Shown piece after piece: positions 17,425 to 25,284 of a DNA stretch of 64,000 nt. The position numbers were made by a program, and so were the translations under genes. The notes under the pieces were generated by a model, which was not told the DNA's origin, made no database searches, and saw nothing but the letters and a program-made list of their open reading frames with translations. The stretch's first letter is position 1. Each line of letters starts with the position of its first letter. Source of the DNA: Moraxellaceae bacterium (GTDB taxonomy: Bacteria; Pseudomonadota; Gammaproteobacteria; Pseudomonadales; Moraxellaceae); assembly GCA_029237815.1 (NCBI GenBank), contig JAQZBP010000003.1:558001-622000 (forward strand), read 5' to 3'.

Positions 17425-17973
17425 CTGGACAGCCCGCTGACCTGCCAGCTGCGCCGCCTGCTGGCCGACCAACCCGACGATCCGGAGGCGCACTACGCCC
17501 TTGGCGTCGTGCTGTTTCACGATGCACTGGAGAGCGATGCGGCGACCGCGCTTGCCGAAGCCCGCCGCACATTGCAGCGCGCCATCGAGCTGGCGCCGGC
17601 GACAGCCCGTTTCCACGCCATGCTCGGCCACACGCTGGACTGGGACGACGATACGGTCGATGCCGCACGCGAACACCTGTGCGAAGCCTATCGGCTGGCA
17701 CAGGACGACCCGCTCTATGGCGTCTATGCGCTGACCCTGCGGGCGGAATCACTGCCGGATGACACCCTGCTGGCCGACGTGGCGTCGCTGGCGCGCCAAG
17801 CGCGCGTGGACCTCGAGGCCACGCGCCGGGAGCTGCGCGCAACCGGCTTTCCGGAAGACGCCCTGACTCTGCTCAGGAACGCCTTCCTGCATCCGCGCAA
17901 TTACTTTGCCGCCCTGCACCGCGACGAAGTCCTGCGCCTGGAAGCGGAAACGGGCGCCCGTGCCTTCTGCTAG
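17425..17973 (+). CDS. Small TPR-like protein, probable CTG start
   Basis: The protein is about 182 residues if it starts at CTG 17425 and 154 if at GTG 17509. The extra N-terminal segment (RRLLADQPDDPEAHYALGVV) continues the helical TPR pattern, and a perfect AAGGAG lies seven bases before the CTG. Both support the longer form. Repeats at about 10-110 show TPR-like spacing (ARRTLQRAIELAPATARFHAMLGHTL). The C-terminal 70 residues are helical and unrecognised. No signal peptide is present. The role is unknown; such proteins mediate protein contacts. It precedes a YfbM-like gene by 76 bases, perhaps in one transcript. Confidence 0.7.
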   Translation: MDSPLTCQLRRLLADQPDDPEAHYALGVVLFHDALESDAATALAEARRTLQRAIELAPATARFHAMLGHTLDWDDDTVDAAREHLCEAYRLAQDDPLYGVYALTLRAESLPDDTLLADVASLARQARVDLEATRRELRATGFPEDALTLLRNAFLHPRNYFAALHRDEVLRLEAETGARAFC

Positions 17974-18049
17974 AACGCCTCGCCCTGCGGCTCCGTCAAT
18001 GACCACCGCCTGCCAGTTTTCTTCCATCCCAACCGCACCAGGAGTCCCC

Positions 18050-18553
18050 ATGGCCTGCCTCGGCGTTCACTTCGCCCTTACCGACGACGACGTCACCGCG
18101 CTGAAAGCCCTCACGGATGAGCAGGAACGGCTCGAGTTCCTGATCGAGGAACTCGAAGAGAAGTACGTCGACGCAGATGACGGCTTCTGCGCCGAGAGCG
18201 ACAAGGCCTGGGACGCCATGCACCGTGCCCTCGCCGACGGCGAGCTGACCTGGGACGGCGGCGAGTACCCGCTTCGGCACGCGGTACTGGCCGGCGAGCT
18301 TCTCTATTCGGGCGAGGACTACATCATGAGCCTGAAGACGCCGGCGCAGGTGCGGGACGTCGCCGCCGCGCTCCAGCCGATCGGCGAGGCAGAGTTCCGC
18401 CGGCGCTACTTCGCCATCAATGCCGAGAGCTATGGTTTCGACCTGGGCGACGACGACTGCGCCTACACCTGGGAATGGTTCCAGAACGTGCGCGACCTCT
18501 ACCGCAAGGCAGCGGCCGCCGGCCGCCATGTGCTGTTCACGGCCGACCAGTAG
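18050..18553 (+). CDS. YfbM-like DUF1877 family protein
   Basis: The 167-residue acidic cytoplasmic protein matches the DUF1877/YfbM family: it starts MACLGVHFALT, has the central DKAWDAMHRALADGEL and HAVLAGELLY segments, and ends in a tryptophan-rich helix (TWEWFQNVRDLY). The family fold is known but its function is not. ATG 18050 has an AGGAG ribosome site eight bases upstream. It follows the small TPR gene on the same strand and converges on dps. Confidence 0.85.
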   Translation: MACLGVHFALTDDDVTALKALTDEQERLEFLIEELEEKYVDADDGFCAESDKAWDAMHRALADGELTWDGGEYPLRHAVLAGELLYSGEDYIMSLKTPAQVRDVAAALQPIGEAEFRRRYFAINAESYGFDLGDDDCAYTWEWFQNVRDLYRKAAAAGRHVLFTADQ

Positions 18554-18583
18554 GCGCCACCCTGAACGGGAGCGGTGCCGGCC

Positions 18584-19108
18584 TTACTCCTCCAGCAGGC
18601 TGCGCAGCATCCAGGCGGTCTTTTCGTGCACGTCGAGCCGCTGCGTGAGCAGGTCGGCGGTAGGCTGGTCATTGGCCTCGTCGACCAGCGCGAACAGGCT
18701 GCGTGCCGTGCGCGCAGTGGCCTCCTGCGCCGCCACGAGATGGCGCACCATGTCCAGGGCCTTCGGCGTGCCCGCCACTTCCTGGATCGAGGCCAGCTTC
18801 ACGAATTCCTTGTAGGTGCCGGGCGCATGGAAGCCCAGGGAGCGGATGCGCTCGGCGATCAGGTCGAGGGCATTCCACTGCTCCGTGTACTGCTGCATGA
18901 ACATGACGTGCAGCGTGTTGAACATGGGGCCGGTCACGTTCCAGTGGAAGTTGTGCGTCATGAGGTAGAGCGTGTAGCTGTCGGCCAGCAGGCACGACAG
19001 GCCGCCGGCGATCTGCCCGCGCAGCTTTTCGGAGATGCCGATGTCGATGGGCATGGCCTTGCCGTTGCCCGCCGTCTTCGGGGCCTTGTCCTTGGTCTTT
19101 GTGCTCAT
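18584..19108 (-). CDS. dps: Dps-family ferritin-like DNA-protection protein with altered ferroxidase site
   Basis: The 174-residue protein has a Lys-rich N-terminal tail (1-17, possible DNA contact) and the Dps four-helix bundle, including [17 protein letters not shown] and [13 protein letters not shown]. Dps dodecamers oxidise Fe(II) with hydrogen peroxide, store iron and shield DNA under stress. The two ferroxidase histidines, the later Asp and the Glu (D-x-x-x-E in LDLIAE) are present. The acidic ligand four residues after the second His, Asp or Glu in most Dps proteins, is Met here (LHVMFM). Activity may therefore differ. A 200-base gap separates it from a disordered hydrophilic protein gene. 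Confidence 0.93.
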   Translation of the reverse strand: MSTKTKDKAPKTAGNGKAMPIDIGISEKLRGQIAGGLSCLLADSYTLYLMTHNFHWNVTGPMFNTLHVMFMQQYTEQWNALDLIAERIRSLGFHAPGTYKEFVKLASIQEVAGTPKALDMVRHLVAAQEATARTARSLFALVDEANDQPTADLLTQRLDVHEKTAWMLRSLLEE

Positions 19109-19307
19109 GGTTGCTCCTTCGCTTTCAGGTCTCGTCTATCACCCACTCGCGCGGCATGCCGAAATCCGGCCGGGCGCGGCTTTGTTTCCTATGCTTCACC
19201 GGTAGCCGCCCCTCGGCAACATGACAATCGTGCCGCAGGTCGGCTGGAGCGTGAACGCAGTCACCTTTTTTGCAGTCGCGCCGGCGCCCCGGCGCAGGAG
19301 CCCCGCC

Positions 19308-19559
19308 ATGACCCGCAAACAGCAGCAATCGCCGGAACAGACCCGGCGCGACCAGAGCCGGTCGGCGCAGACCACCAACCGGAATCCGCACCAACAACAG
19401 AGCTTCGCCAGCCGCGACATCCAGCGCGGCACCCAGCGCAGCGAAACGCAGGTCGAAGGCGGCCAGCGCCGCAACGACGGCGGCAGCCCCGACACGGGCG
19501 CGCAGAACCAGACGGAGCACGGCGACGACAAACGTCCCCACAAGCGCGCCGGCCGCTGA
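19308..19559 (+). CDS. Small disordered hydrophilic protein
   Basis: This 83-residue protein is rich in Gln, Arg, Ser, Thr, Asp and Gly and has almost no hydrophobic residues, so it is predicted to be intrinsically disordered. ATG 19308 has AGGAG eight bases upstream, which supports real translation. No family is recognised. It starts 199 bases from the divergent dps start. A similar disordered gene follows the copper-storage gene at 39462, and both start MT-x-R/K. A stress or desiccation-protective role is a guess. Confidence 0.6.
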   Translation: MTRKQQQSPEQTRRDQSRSAQTTNRNPHQQQSFASRDIQRGTQRSETQVEGGQRRNDGGSPDTGAQNQTEHGDDKRPHKRAGR

Positions 19560-19713
19560 AGCCGGTTCGGGCCGGCACCGTGCACGCCGCCATGTCCCGG
19601 GCCGTTAGCGCGTCCTGGTGCATGGCTCGCGGCTTGCCGCGCTGGCGCCCTGAAACCGGAATTCCAAAGTGGCGGGGCCAACGGCTGACGATGACTGATT
19701 TTGTGGCGCGGCT

Positions 19714-20091
19714 TCAGGAAGTCCGGCCCGCCGCGTGCCGGCTCCGCGACGCTGCCGCGGCACTGGACCGGCGCGCACAGGCATAAGCGCTGCGGGCCCA
19801 GTCCGCCATGCAGTCGGGCTCGTCGAAGACGTCCGGCGGCGCCTCGAAGTAACGCAGCGCCACGGCCCGCCCCTTCGCCGTGTAGGTGAAGGGCCGGAGC
19901 CCGCGCTGCACGAAGTCGTCCTGCGTCTGCGCATCCGCCTTGAAGTAGAGCCGCTCCTCCACGATCAGGGCGAACATGAGGCCATCGTGATAGAGGCCAA
20001 AGCCGCCGAACATGCGCCGCGCCCGTACCGGGCCGAACTGCGCCATCTGCTCGACGACATACTCTGCAAATTCCTGCCGGGCCGATGCCAT
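19714..20091 (-). CDS. TfoX N-terminal domain protein
   Basis: The 125-residue protein matches the TfoX/Sxy N-terminal domain: a first helix followed by the hallmark VRARRMFGGFGLYHDGLMFALIV, then a beta region with RLYFKAD and FTYTAKGRAVALRYFEAP. The C-terminal TfoX domain is missing, as in many stand-alone members. TfoX/Sxy proteins activate competence genes with CRP in Gammaproteobacteria, but the single-domain forms are mostly uncharacterised. The last 20 residues are Ala/Arg/Ser-rich. ATG 20091 is the start that leaves the domain intact. Confidence 0.85.
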   Translation of the reverse strand: MASARQEFAEYVVEQMAQFGPVRARRMFGGFGLYHDGLMFALIVEERLYFKADAQTQDDFVQRGLRPFTYTAKGRAVALRYFEAPPDVFDEPDCMADWARSAYACARRSSAAAASRSRHAAGRTS

Positions 20092-20352
20092 GGCGGTTTT
20101 CCCTGTCTGTCCGGTTCGTCCTGCCGATCCCGCCCGCGCGGGCAGGCGCAGTGCGCCGGGTGCATTCCTGAATGCGCGGGCCTGCGCCTCAGGCGTAAAA
20201 TCTGGCGACAGAAGCGCGGCGGCGCAGCAGCGCATGCCACAGCAGCGTGCCTCTGGCTGGCGTGCAACGCCCCCTGCCCAATCGCTGCACAGTGATGCAA
20301 CGGCCCTCCCGCGGCAACTGCCTGAAAATTGGCCGACCGCACGACGGACGCC

Positions 20353-20381
20353 TTGCGCGCTCCTGACGGGCTCGCTATAAA
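20353..20381 (+). promoter_or_regulatory. Sigma70-like promoter of minC
   Basis: TTGCGC (20353-20358) and TATAAA (20376-20381) are separated by exactly 17 bases. Transcription would begin near 20388, about 20 bases before minC. The rest of the 317-base gap to the divergent TfoX-like gene holds no other recognisable element. Confidence 0.65.
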
Positions 20382-20408
20382 GCCCGCCCTTCCGACCCCG
20401 GGGGCACG

Positions 20409-21275
20409 ATGAAGCAGTACGAACTCCCCGTCACGAAACCGGTGTTCCGCATCAAGGGCGGCACGCTCTCCGCCACTGTGCTCGAACTGGGCGCGATAAA
20501 TCCGGCCGCGCTCGAACGCCAGCTCGCCGAGAAAGTGGCGCAGGCGCCCCAGCTCTTCCAGCACTCGCCGCTCGTGATCGCGCTCGACAAGCTCGGCGTG
20601 GAGGACGGCCCGCTTGACCTGGCCGGCCTCCTCGACACCTGCCGCCGCCACACGCTGCACCCGGTGGGCGTGCGCGCGACACGGCCCGACGACCTCGCGC
20701 AGGCCGCCAGTCTCGGCATTGCCGTGCTGCCGGGCGGGCGCACGCGTGAACGGGAGCTGCCGGCCGCCCTGGCCGCCAACCACGACGGCGGCCCGGAAAG
20801 CCCCCTGCCGCTGGTGCCCGAGCTCTCCGCCGAGCTGCAGCAGGGCAACGGAGCAGCGCTCAACGGCGCGGAAAATAACCAGGCACCGGCGCACAGCGAC
20901 CCGGCGCTCGCCGACCCGAACACGTCGGCGTCCGCCGCCGGCGAACTACGCCCCAGCCGCGTCGTCACGCAGCCCGTGCGCGGCGGCCAGCAGATCTACG
21001 TGCCGGGCGATCTCGTCCTGCTCGCGCCGGTGAGCGCCGGTGCCGAGGTCATGGCCGACGGCCACATCCATGTCTATGCGCCCTTGCGTGGCCGCGCCCT
21101 GGCCGGCGTGCAGGGCGACACCGGTGCGCGGATCTTCTGCCGCGAACTCAGTGCGGAGCTGATCGCCATCGCCGGCCACTTCCGCATTGCCGACGATCTG
21201 CGGGCGCAGCCGCTGTGGGGCAGGAGCGCACAGGTTTGCCTGGAGGGCGACGAGCTCAAGCTCATCAGCCTGTAA
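20409..21275 (+). CDS. minC: Septum-site determining protein MinC
   Basis: The 288-residue protein has both MinC domains: an N-terminal FtsZ-inhibiting domain (about 1-105, including FRIKGGTLSATVLELG) and a C-terminal beta-helix (about 183-285). The latter shows the conserved QPVRGGQQIYVPGDLVLL, GHIHVYAPLRGRALAG and ARIFC motifs that bind MinD and dimerise. A long Ala/Gly/Pro linker (about 110-182) joins them. With MinD it blocks Z-ring assembly away from midcell. The gene has its own sigma70-like promoter. Unlike the usual compact operon, minD begins 474 bases downstream. Confidence 0.95.
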   Translation: MKQYELPVTKPVFRIKGGTLSATVLELGAINPAALERQLAEKVAQAPQLFQHSPLVIALDKLGVEDGPLDLAGLLDTCRRHTLHPVGVRATRPDDLAQAASLGIAVLPGGRTRERELPAALAANHDGGPESPLPLVPELSAELQQGNGAALNGAENNQAPAHSDPALADPNTSASAAGELRPSRVVTQPVRGGQQIYVPGDLVLLAPVSAGAEVMADGHIHVYAPLRGRALAGVQGDTGARIFCRELSAELIAIAGHFRIADDLRAQPLWGRSAQVCLEGDELKLISL

Positions 21276-21749
21276 AGCGACGCACTGCCATTTCCGCGAG
21301 CAGGCGGCCCTCCCGACAGCGCTACTGCGGCGTCGATTTCAGCCGCCGTATTACAGTCCGCCATATTCACCAGATGTAATACGACGCAGCATCCGCAAAG
21401 CGCAACTGAAATGCGCTGCTTCCTCTCGGGCCTGGGCGACTGCGGGCGCATCGCCGCATTTTCCGCATCTGCCCCGCGCGACAGCCACACCCGTTCCCGT
21501 ATTCACGCCCGTTTCCGTACTACACACAGGCGAGCGCACACCGCTTCACCTGCCGCATTTTCATGCAATCGAACCTGGTGTATCGATTAGAAAATCAGCA
21601 AATGCTTTTTAACTTTTGAATTCCGTTTTCTTCTGACCAATTTCAGGTTGAACGCGCAATCCCTTTCATGAATACTCGCGCGCCTTTTGCACCAGCTGCT
21701 GAACCACAATAACGTCCATCGCTGGCAACACCATTATCAGGATTTCAAC
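21276..21749. other. Unusually long AT-richer gap between minC and minD
   Basis: The 474 bases are clearly less GC-rich than the genes either side, most of all 21580-21670, with runs such as GCTTTTTAACTTTTGAATTCC. No open frame here looks coding. The region holds a 9-bp inverted repeat (21347-21383). It probably carries a separate promoter for minD-minE, but no clean -35/-10 pair is visible, and a small RNA or untranslated leader is also possible. Confidence 0.6.
21347..21383. repeat. Inverted repeat CGTATTACA / TGTAATACG in the min gap
   Basis: Two perfect 9-base arms (21347-21355 and 21375-21383) are separated by 19 bases. The arms are AT-rich in a GC-rich genome. They could be two half-sites of an operator or the base of an RNA hairpin in the leader upstream of minD. 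Confidence 0.6.
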
Positions 21750-22559
21750 GTGGCCCGAATTATCGTTGTGACTTCCGGCAAGGGCGGCGTGGGCAAGACC
21801 ACGACCTCCGCCGCCATCGGCACCGGCCTCGCCCAGCGCGGGCACCGAGTCGTGCTCATCGACTTCGACGTCGGCCTGCGCAACCTCGACCTCATCATGG
21901 GTTGCGAGCGGCGCGTGGTGTACGACTTCATCAACGTGATCAACGGCGAAGCCGGCCTCAACCAGGCGCTGATCAAGGACAAGCGCCTGGAGAACCTGTG
22001 CGTGCTGGCCGCCAGCCAGACGCGCGACAAGGACGCCCTCTCGCAGGAAGGCGTGGAGCGCGTGCTCAACGAGCTCGCCAACCAGTTCGACTTCATCCTC
22101 TGCGATTCGCCCGCCGGCATCGAGAAAGGCGCCCACCTCGCCATGTACTTCGCCGACGAGGCCATCGTCGTGACCAATCCGGAAGTCTCCTCCGTGCGCG
22201 ACTCCGACCGCATGCTGGGCCTGCTCTCCGCCAAATCGCGCCGTGCCGAGCAGAACCAGGAGCCGATCCGCGAGCACCTGCTGCTCACCCGCTACAACCC
22301 GGAGCGCGTGGCGAAAGGCGAGATGCTGGGCGTCGGCGACGTCGAGGAAATCCTCTCTATCAAGCTGCTCGGCGTGATCCCCGAGTCGCAGGCGGTACTG
22401 AAGGCCTCCAATTCCGGCGTGCCGGTGATCCTCGACGGCGAGTCCGATGCCGGCCAGGCCTATGCCGACGCCGTGGAGCGCCTGCTCGGCAACGAGGTGC
22501 CCCATCGCTTCCTGGAAGTGCAGAAAAAAGGCTTCCTGAACCGGCTGTTCGGGAGCTGA
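21750..22559 (+). CDS. minD: Septum-site determining ATPase MinD
   Basis: The 269-residue ATPase has the deviant Walker A motif GKGGVGKTT (10-18), the [22 protein letters not shown] segment and [10 protein letters not shown]. It ends with the amphipathic membrane-targeting helix [11 protein letters not shown]. MinD-ATP dimerises on the membrane, recruits MinC and is cycled by MinE to set pole-to-pole oscillation. The start is GTG at 21750, with AGGA seven bases upstream; this puts the P-loop at the family position. minE follows one base after the stop. Confidence 0.97.
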   Translation: MARIIVVTSGKGGVGKTTTSAAIGTGLAQRGHRVVLIDFDVGLRNLDLIMGCERRVVYDFINVINGEAGLNQALIKDKRLENLCVLAASQTRDKDALSQEGVERVLNELANQFDFILCDSPAGIEKGAHLAMYFADEAIVVTNPEVSSVRDSDRMLGLLSAKSRRAEQNQEPIREHLLLTRYNPERVAKGEMLGVGDVEEILSIKLLGVIPESQAVLKASNSGVPVILDGESDAGQAYADAVERLLGNEVPHRFLEVQKKGFLNRLFGS

Positions 22560-22560
22560 G

Positions 22561-22815
22561 ATGAACCTGTTCGAATTCTTCCGCGACCGCAAACCGCAAA
22601 GCAGCGCCAGCACCGCCAAGGAACGCCTGCAGATCATCGTGGCGCACGAACGCTCGCAGCGCGGCCAGCCCGACTACCTGCCGCAGCTGCACAAGGAACT
22701 GCTCGAGGTGATCCGCAAGTACGTGCCCATCCGCGACGACCAGGTGCAGGTCGCGCTGGAAAGCCAGGGCAACTGCTCCATCCTGGAACTCAACATCACG
22801 CTGCCGGAGCGCTGA
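22561..22815 (+). CDS. minE: Cell division topological specificity factor MinE
   Basis: The 84-residue protein has the N-terminal membrane-binding segment ([11 protein letters not shown]), the MinD-contacting helix ([16 protein letters not shown]) and the C-terminal topological-specificity domain ([24 protein letters not shown]). It stimulates MinD ATPase to drive oscillation. It starts one base after the minD stop and is followed by a strong terminator, so minD-minE form a tight transcription unit. Confidence 0.97.
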   Translation: MNLFEFFRDRKPQSSASTAKERLQIIVAHERSQRGQPDYLPQLHKELLEVIRKYVPIRDDQVQVALESQGNCSILELNITLPER

Positions 22816-22876
22816 GGCCGGCGGCCCGGCGTGGGGCGCGACAAGCCTGTAGCACTGCTCTTCCAGGCAATAAGAA

Positions 22877-22911
22877 GGGGCGGCATTCCTGTGAATGCCG
22901 CCCCTTTTTTT
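22877..22911 (+). terminator. Rho-independent terminator of minDE
   Basis: A perfect 12-bp stem (GGGGCGGCATTC and complement) with a 4-base loop is followed by seven T, 61 bases after the minE stop. Confidence 0.95.
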
Positions 22912-23148
22912 GCCCCGCGCGGATACGTCCGGAGGTACGAGCAATCGATGGCCGTCCCCGTCAGGCGGCCCCGCCTTGGCTGCCCTTACGTTCACCGCCG
23001 GGGCGCCACGCCCTCACCGCTCCGCTGCTGCCGCCACCCACGCACGGCGCCGGCGCCGTCGCCACGCAGCCGCGCCGGCCTGTGCTTTACTCGACGAATC
23101 CCGGCGCTGCCCGGGCCGCATCCGACCCACCCGAATCCCGGAGTCGTC

Positions 23149-23832
23149 ATGACCGTCATCACCCTCACCGGAAAACGCGTCCTGCTTACCCAGGCCGACG
23201 CCTTCATGGGGCCCACCCTGCGCGATGTCTTTGCCGAGGCCGGCGCGGAGGTGCTGGCCACCACCTGCGACCTCATCGAGCCCGACGAAGCCGACGCCAT
23301 CGTCAGCGACGCCGGCCGCATCGACGTGCTGCTCGCCAATCTCGCGCTGCCCGCGCCCACCACGCCCGCCACGGAGGTGGACGACCTGGAGTGGGAGCGC
23401 GGCTTCCAGCAGATGGTGCATCCGCTCTTCCGCCTCTGCCGCGCCGTGCTGCCGCAGATGATGGAGCGCCGCGCCGGCAAGGTGCTGCTGATCGGCAGCG
23501 CCGCCGCGTTGCGCGGCATGAAGCGCACGTCCAGCTACAGTGCCGCGCGCGGCGCGCAGCTCGCCTACATCCAGGCGCTCGGCGTGGAGATGGCGCCGCA
23601 CAATGTGCAGGTCAACGCCATCGCGCAGAATTTCGTGGAGAACCCGACCTATTTTCCGCCTTCGGTGCAGGCCAACCCGGCGTTCCAGGAGCGGCTGCGG
23701 CGCGAGGTGCCGCTCGGGCGCCTGGTATCGGCGCAGGAAGACGCGCAATTCGCGGCCTATCTCTGCAGCGAGGCGGCGAACTGTTTTGTCGGGCAGGTAT
23801 TTCCCGTGTGCGGCGGCTGGGTGACGCGCTGA
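23149..23832 (+). CDS. SDR-like halohydrin dehalogenase
   Basis: The 227-residue protein has the SDR fold but not the TGxxxGxG cofactor loop. In its place is T14-x4-F19-x-G21 (TQADAFMG). The catalytic set is S117-x12-Y130-x3-R134, with Arg replacing the usual SDR Lys. These two patterns are, to my knowledge, the signature used to separate halohydrin dehalogenases from other SDRs. Such enzymes convert vicinal haloalcohols to epoxides without NAD(P)H and open epoxides with halide, azide, cyanide or similar. The C-terminus (FVGQVFPVCGGW) fits HheC-type enzymes. It is a single gene convergent with an AraC-family regulator. Confidence 0.85.
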   Translation: MTVITLTGKRVLLTQADAFMGPTLRDVFAEAGAEVLATTCDLIEPDEADAIVSDAGRIDVLLANLALPAPTTPATEVDDLEWERGFQQMVHPLFRLCRAVLPQMMERRAGKVLLIGSAAALRGMKRTSSYSAARGAQLAYIQALGVEMAPHNVQVNAIAQNFVENPTYFPPSVQANPAFQERLRREVPLGRLVSAQEDAQFAAYLCSEAANCFVGQVFPVCGGWVTR

Positions 23833-23867
23833 GGCGGCACATGCCGCCCTCACCGGCCATGCCGGTG
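23833..23867 (+). terminator. Two adjacent GC hairpins after the halohydrin dehalogenase gene
   Basis: GGCGGC/GCCGCC directly after the stop and CACCGGC/GCCGGTG three bases later form two compact stems. There is no T tract until a short TTT near 23884, so this is at best a weak intrinsic terminator or a 3'-end stabilising structure. Confidence 0.4.
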
Positions 23868-23994
23868 CTCGCCTCGGGCAGCCTTTAGTGACTCCGGAGC
23901 GGGCAATTCAGGGGCACGTGTGGCGTCAGGCGCGCCCGGGCGGAGCAGTGCGCCCGGCTCTGTCTCCGCGTGGCGAAATGGCCTGTCGATACGG

Positions 23995-25041
23995 CTAGTC
24001 CGTCGTGCCGTTCGCCGTCGCCCGATAGGCCTCGGGGGTCACACCGTTGGCCGCCTCGAAAGCGCGGCAGAAGGCCGCGACGCCGGGATGGCCGGCGCGC
24101 TCCGCAATCGTGCGCAACGCCAGCGACGGCTTGCGCAGCAGGCGCCGGGCAATGTCGTCCTGCACCTGGCTGCGCAGATCGCGGAAAGTCACGTCCTCTT
24201 CCTGCAGCCGGCGCGCGAAGGTGCGCTCGGACATGTTGAAGTGCAGGGCCACCTCTTCCATGCCGGGAAACAGTCCGTCGTCGGCCGCGAGGCTGAGGTG
24301 CTTGCGCACGAGGAAGCTCAGGCGTGCCTGCGCCGCCGCGGCGGTGCGCAGCGCCTGCAGTCCCTGCCGCGCCTCGCGGTACAGCAGCGGCGCGTGGTGG
24401 CCGTTGGCGCGCGCGGTATCGTCCCGCGCCAGCGCGAGCCCATAGTGCCGGTGCCCGAAGCCGGGCTCGAGGCCGAAGCTGTCGCGGTAGAAGGCCGCCG
24501 GCAGGCGCCGCTCGTGCGCGAAGCGCAGCTCCGCCGCCAGTGGCTGGCCGCTGACGTCGCGCAGCAGCGCCACCGTCATCAGCAGGATGAGCTCCATATA
24601 GGTTTCGGTGATCTCGCCGAGGTCGGCCGTGAGCCGGATCTCGAAGCCGCGCGCGGTGTCGGTATCGCGCGGAGCGATATCCAGCATGGGCGCGAGCAGG
24701 TCGGCGTTGCCGGCCCAGAGCGACAGGCTGTCGTCGAGGGTGGGCGCCACCTCCATGGCCCGCCCCACCGCGCCCAAGTGCCAGGGGCGGATGTCCGTGA
24801 GATAGGCCAGCAGGAACTGCTCCGGGCCGAAGAGGTTGCGGGCCACGCGGAACACGCGGCTGAAATCGCGCAGGCAGATCAGGGTCTCGGCCGGCGGCTC
24901 CGCCTGCACGTCGACCTGCAGCAGCACGCGCAACAGCTCGACCCACTCCTTCTGCGACAGGCCGAAACGCGCCAGCGACTTCTGCGGGATCTGCAGCAGG
25001 AAGAGCGGCACGAACACATCCTGACCGGTTCTTTTTTTCAT
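23995..25041 (-). CDS. AraC-family transcriptional regulator (OruR-like)
   Basis: The 348-residue regulator has an N-terminal arabinose-binding/OruR-type sensing domain (about 5-220) and a C-terminal AraC DNA-binding domain. The latter includes EVALHFNMSERTFARRLQEEDVTF and AERAGHPGVAAFCRAFEAANGVTPEAYR. It is a close paralog of the regulator ending at 39897: their N-termini share QDVF-PLF-LQ-PQK-LAR. That match supports ATG 25041 over the GTG 12 bases upstream. It converges on the halohydrin dehalogenase gene, so regulation of that gene is possible but not shown. Confidence 0.9.
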   Translation of the reverse strand: MKKRTGQDVFVPLFLLQIPQKSLARFGLSQKEWVELLRVLLQVDVQAEPPAETLICLRDFSRVFRVARNLFGPEQFLLAYLTDIRPWHLGAVGRAMEVAPTLDDSLSLWAGNADLLAPMLDIAPRDTDTARGFEIRLTADLGEITETYMELILLMTVALLRDVSGQPLAAELRFAHERRLPAAFYRDSFGLEPGFGHRHYGLALARDDTARANGHHAPLLYREARQGLQALRTAAAAQARLSFLVRKHLSLAADDGLFPGMEEVALHFNMSERTFARRLQEEDVTFRDLRSQVQDDIARRLLRKPSLALRTIAERAGHPGVAAFCRAFEAANGVTPEAYRATANGTTD

Positions 25042-25284
25042 TGATGCTGTCACGTCGTGGTCACGCGGCGGCCCGGCAGCGCGGGAGCGCGGGCGGGCCG
25101 GAGGCCGCTACCCCGGAACGGGGGAGTGCCTGATTGTCGGCGCGATCCCGCCTCCTGCCAATATCTTCGCGGCAAGTGGCTCAGTTCATTGCGGGGGCAG
25201 AAACGCGGAGAGCGGGGAGAAACGGGTAGCGATTGAGGGGTTGTCGCGCCGTCATCCGGCGTGCGGACTACCGGGCCCGACGGC

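Noticed and set aside
21187..21612. Open frame in the minC-minD gap
   Set aside because: Starts inside minC in another frame; composition is irregular and no family or ribosome site supports it.
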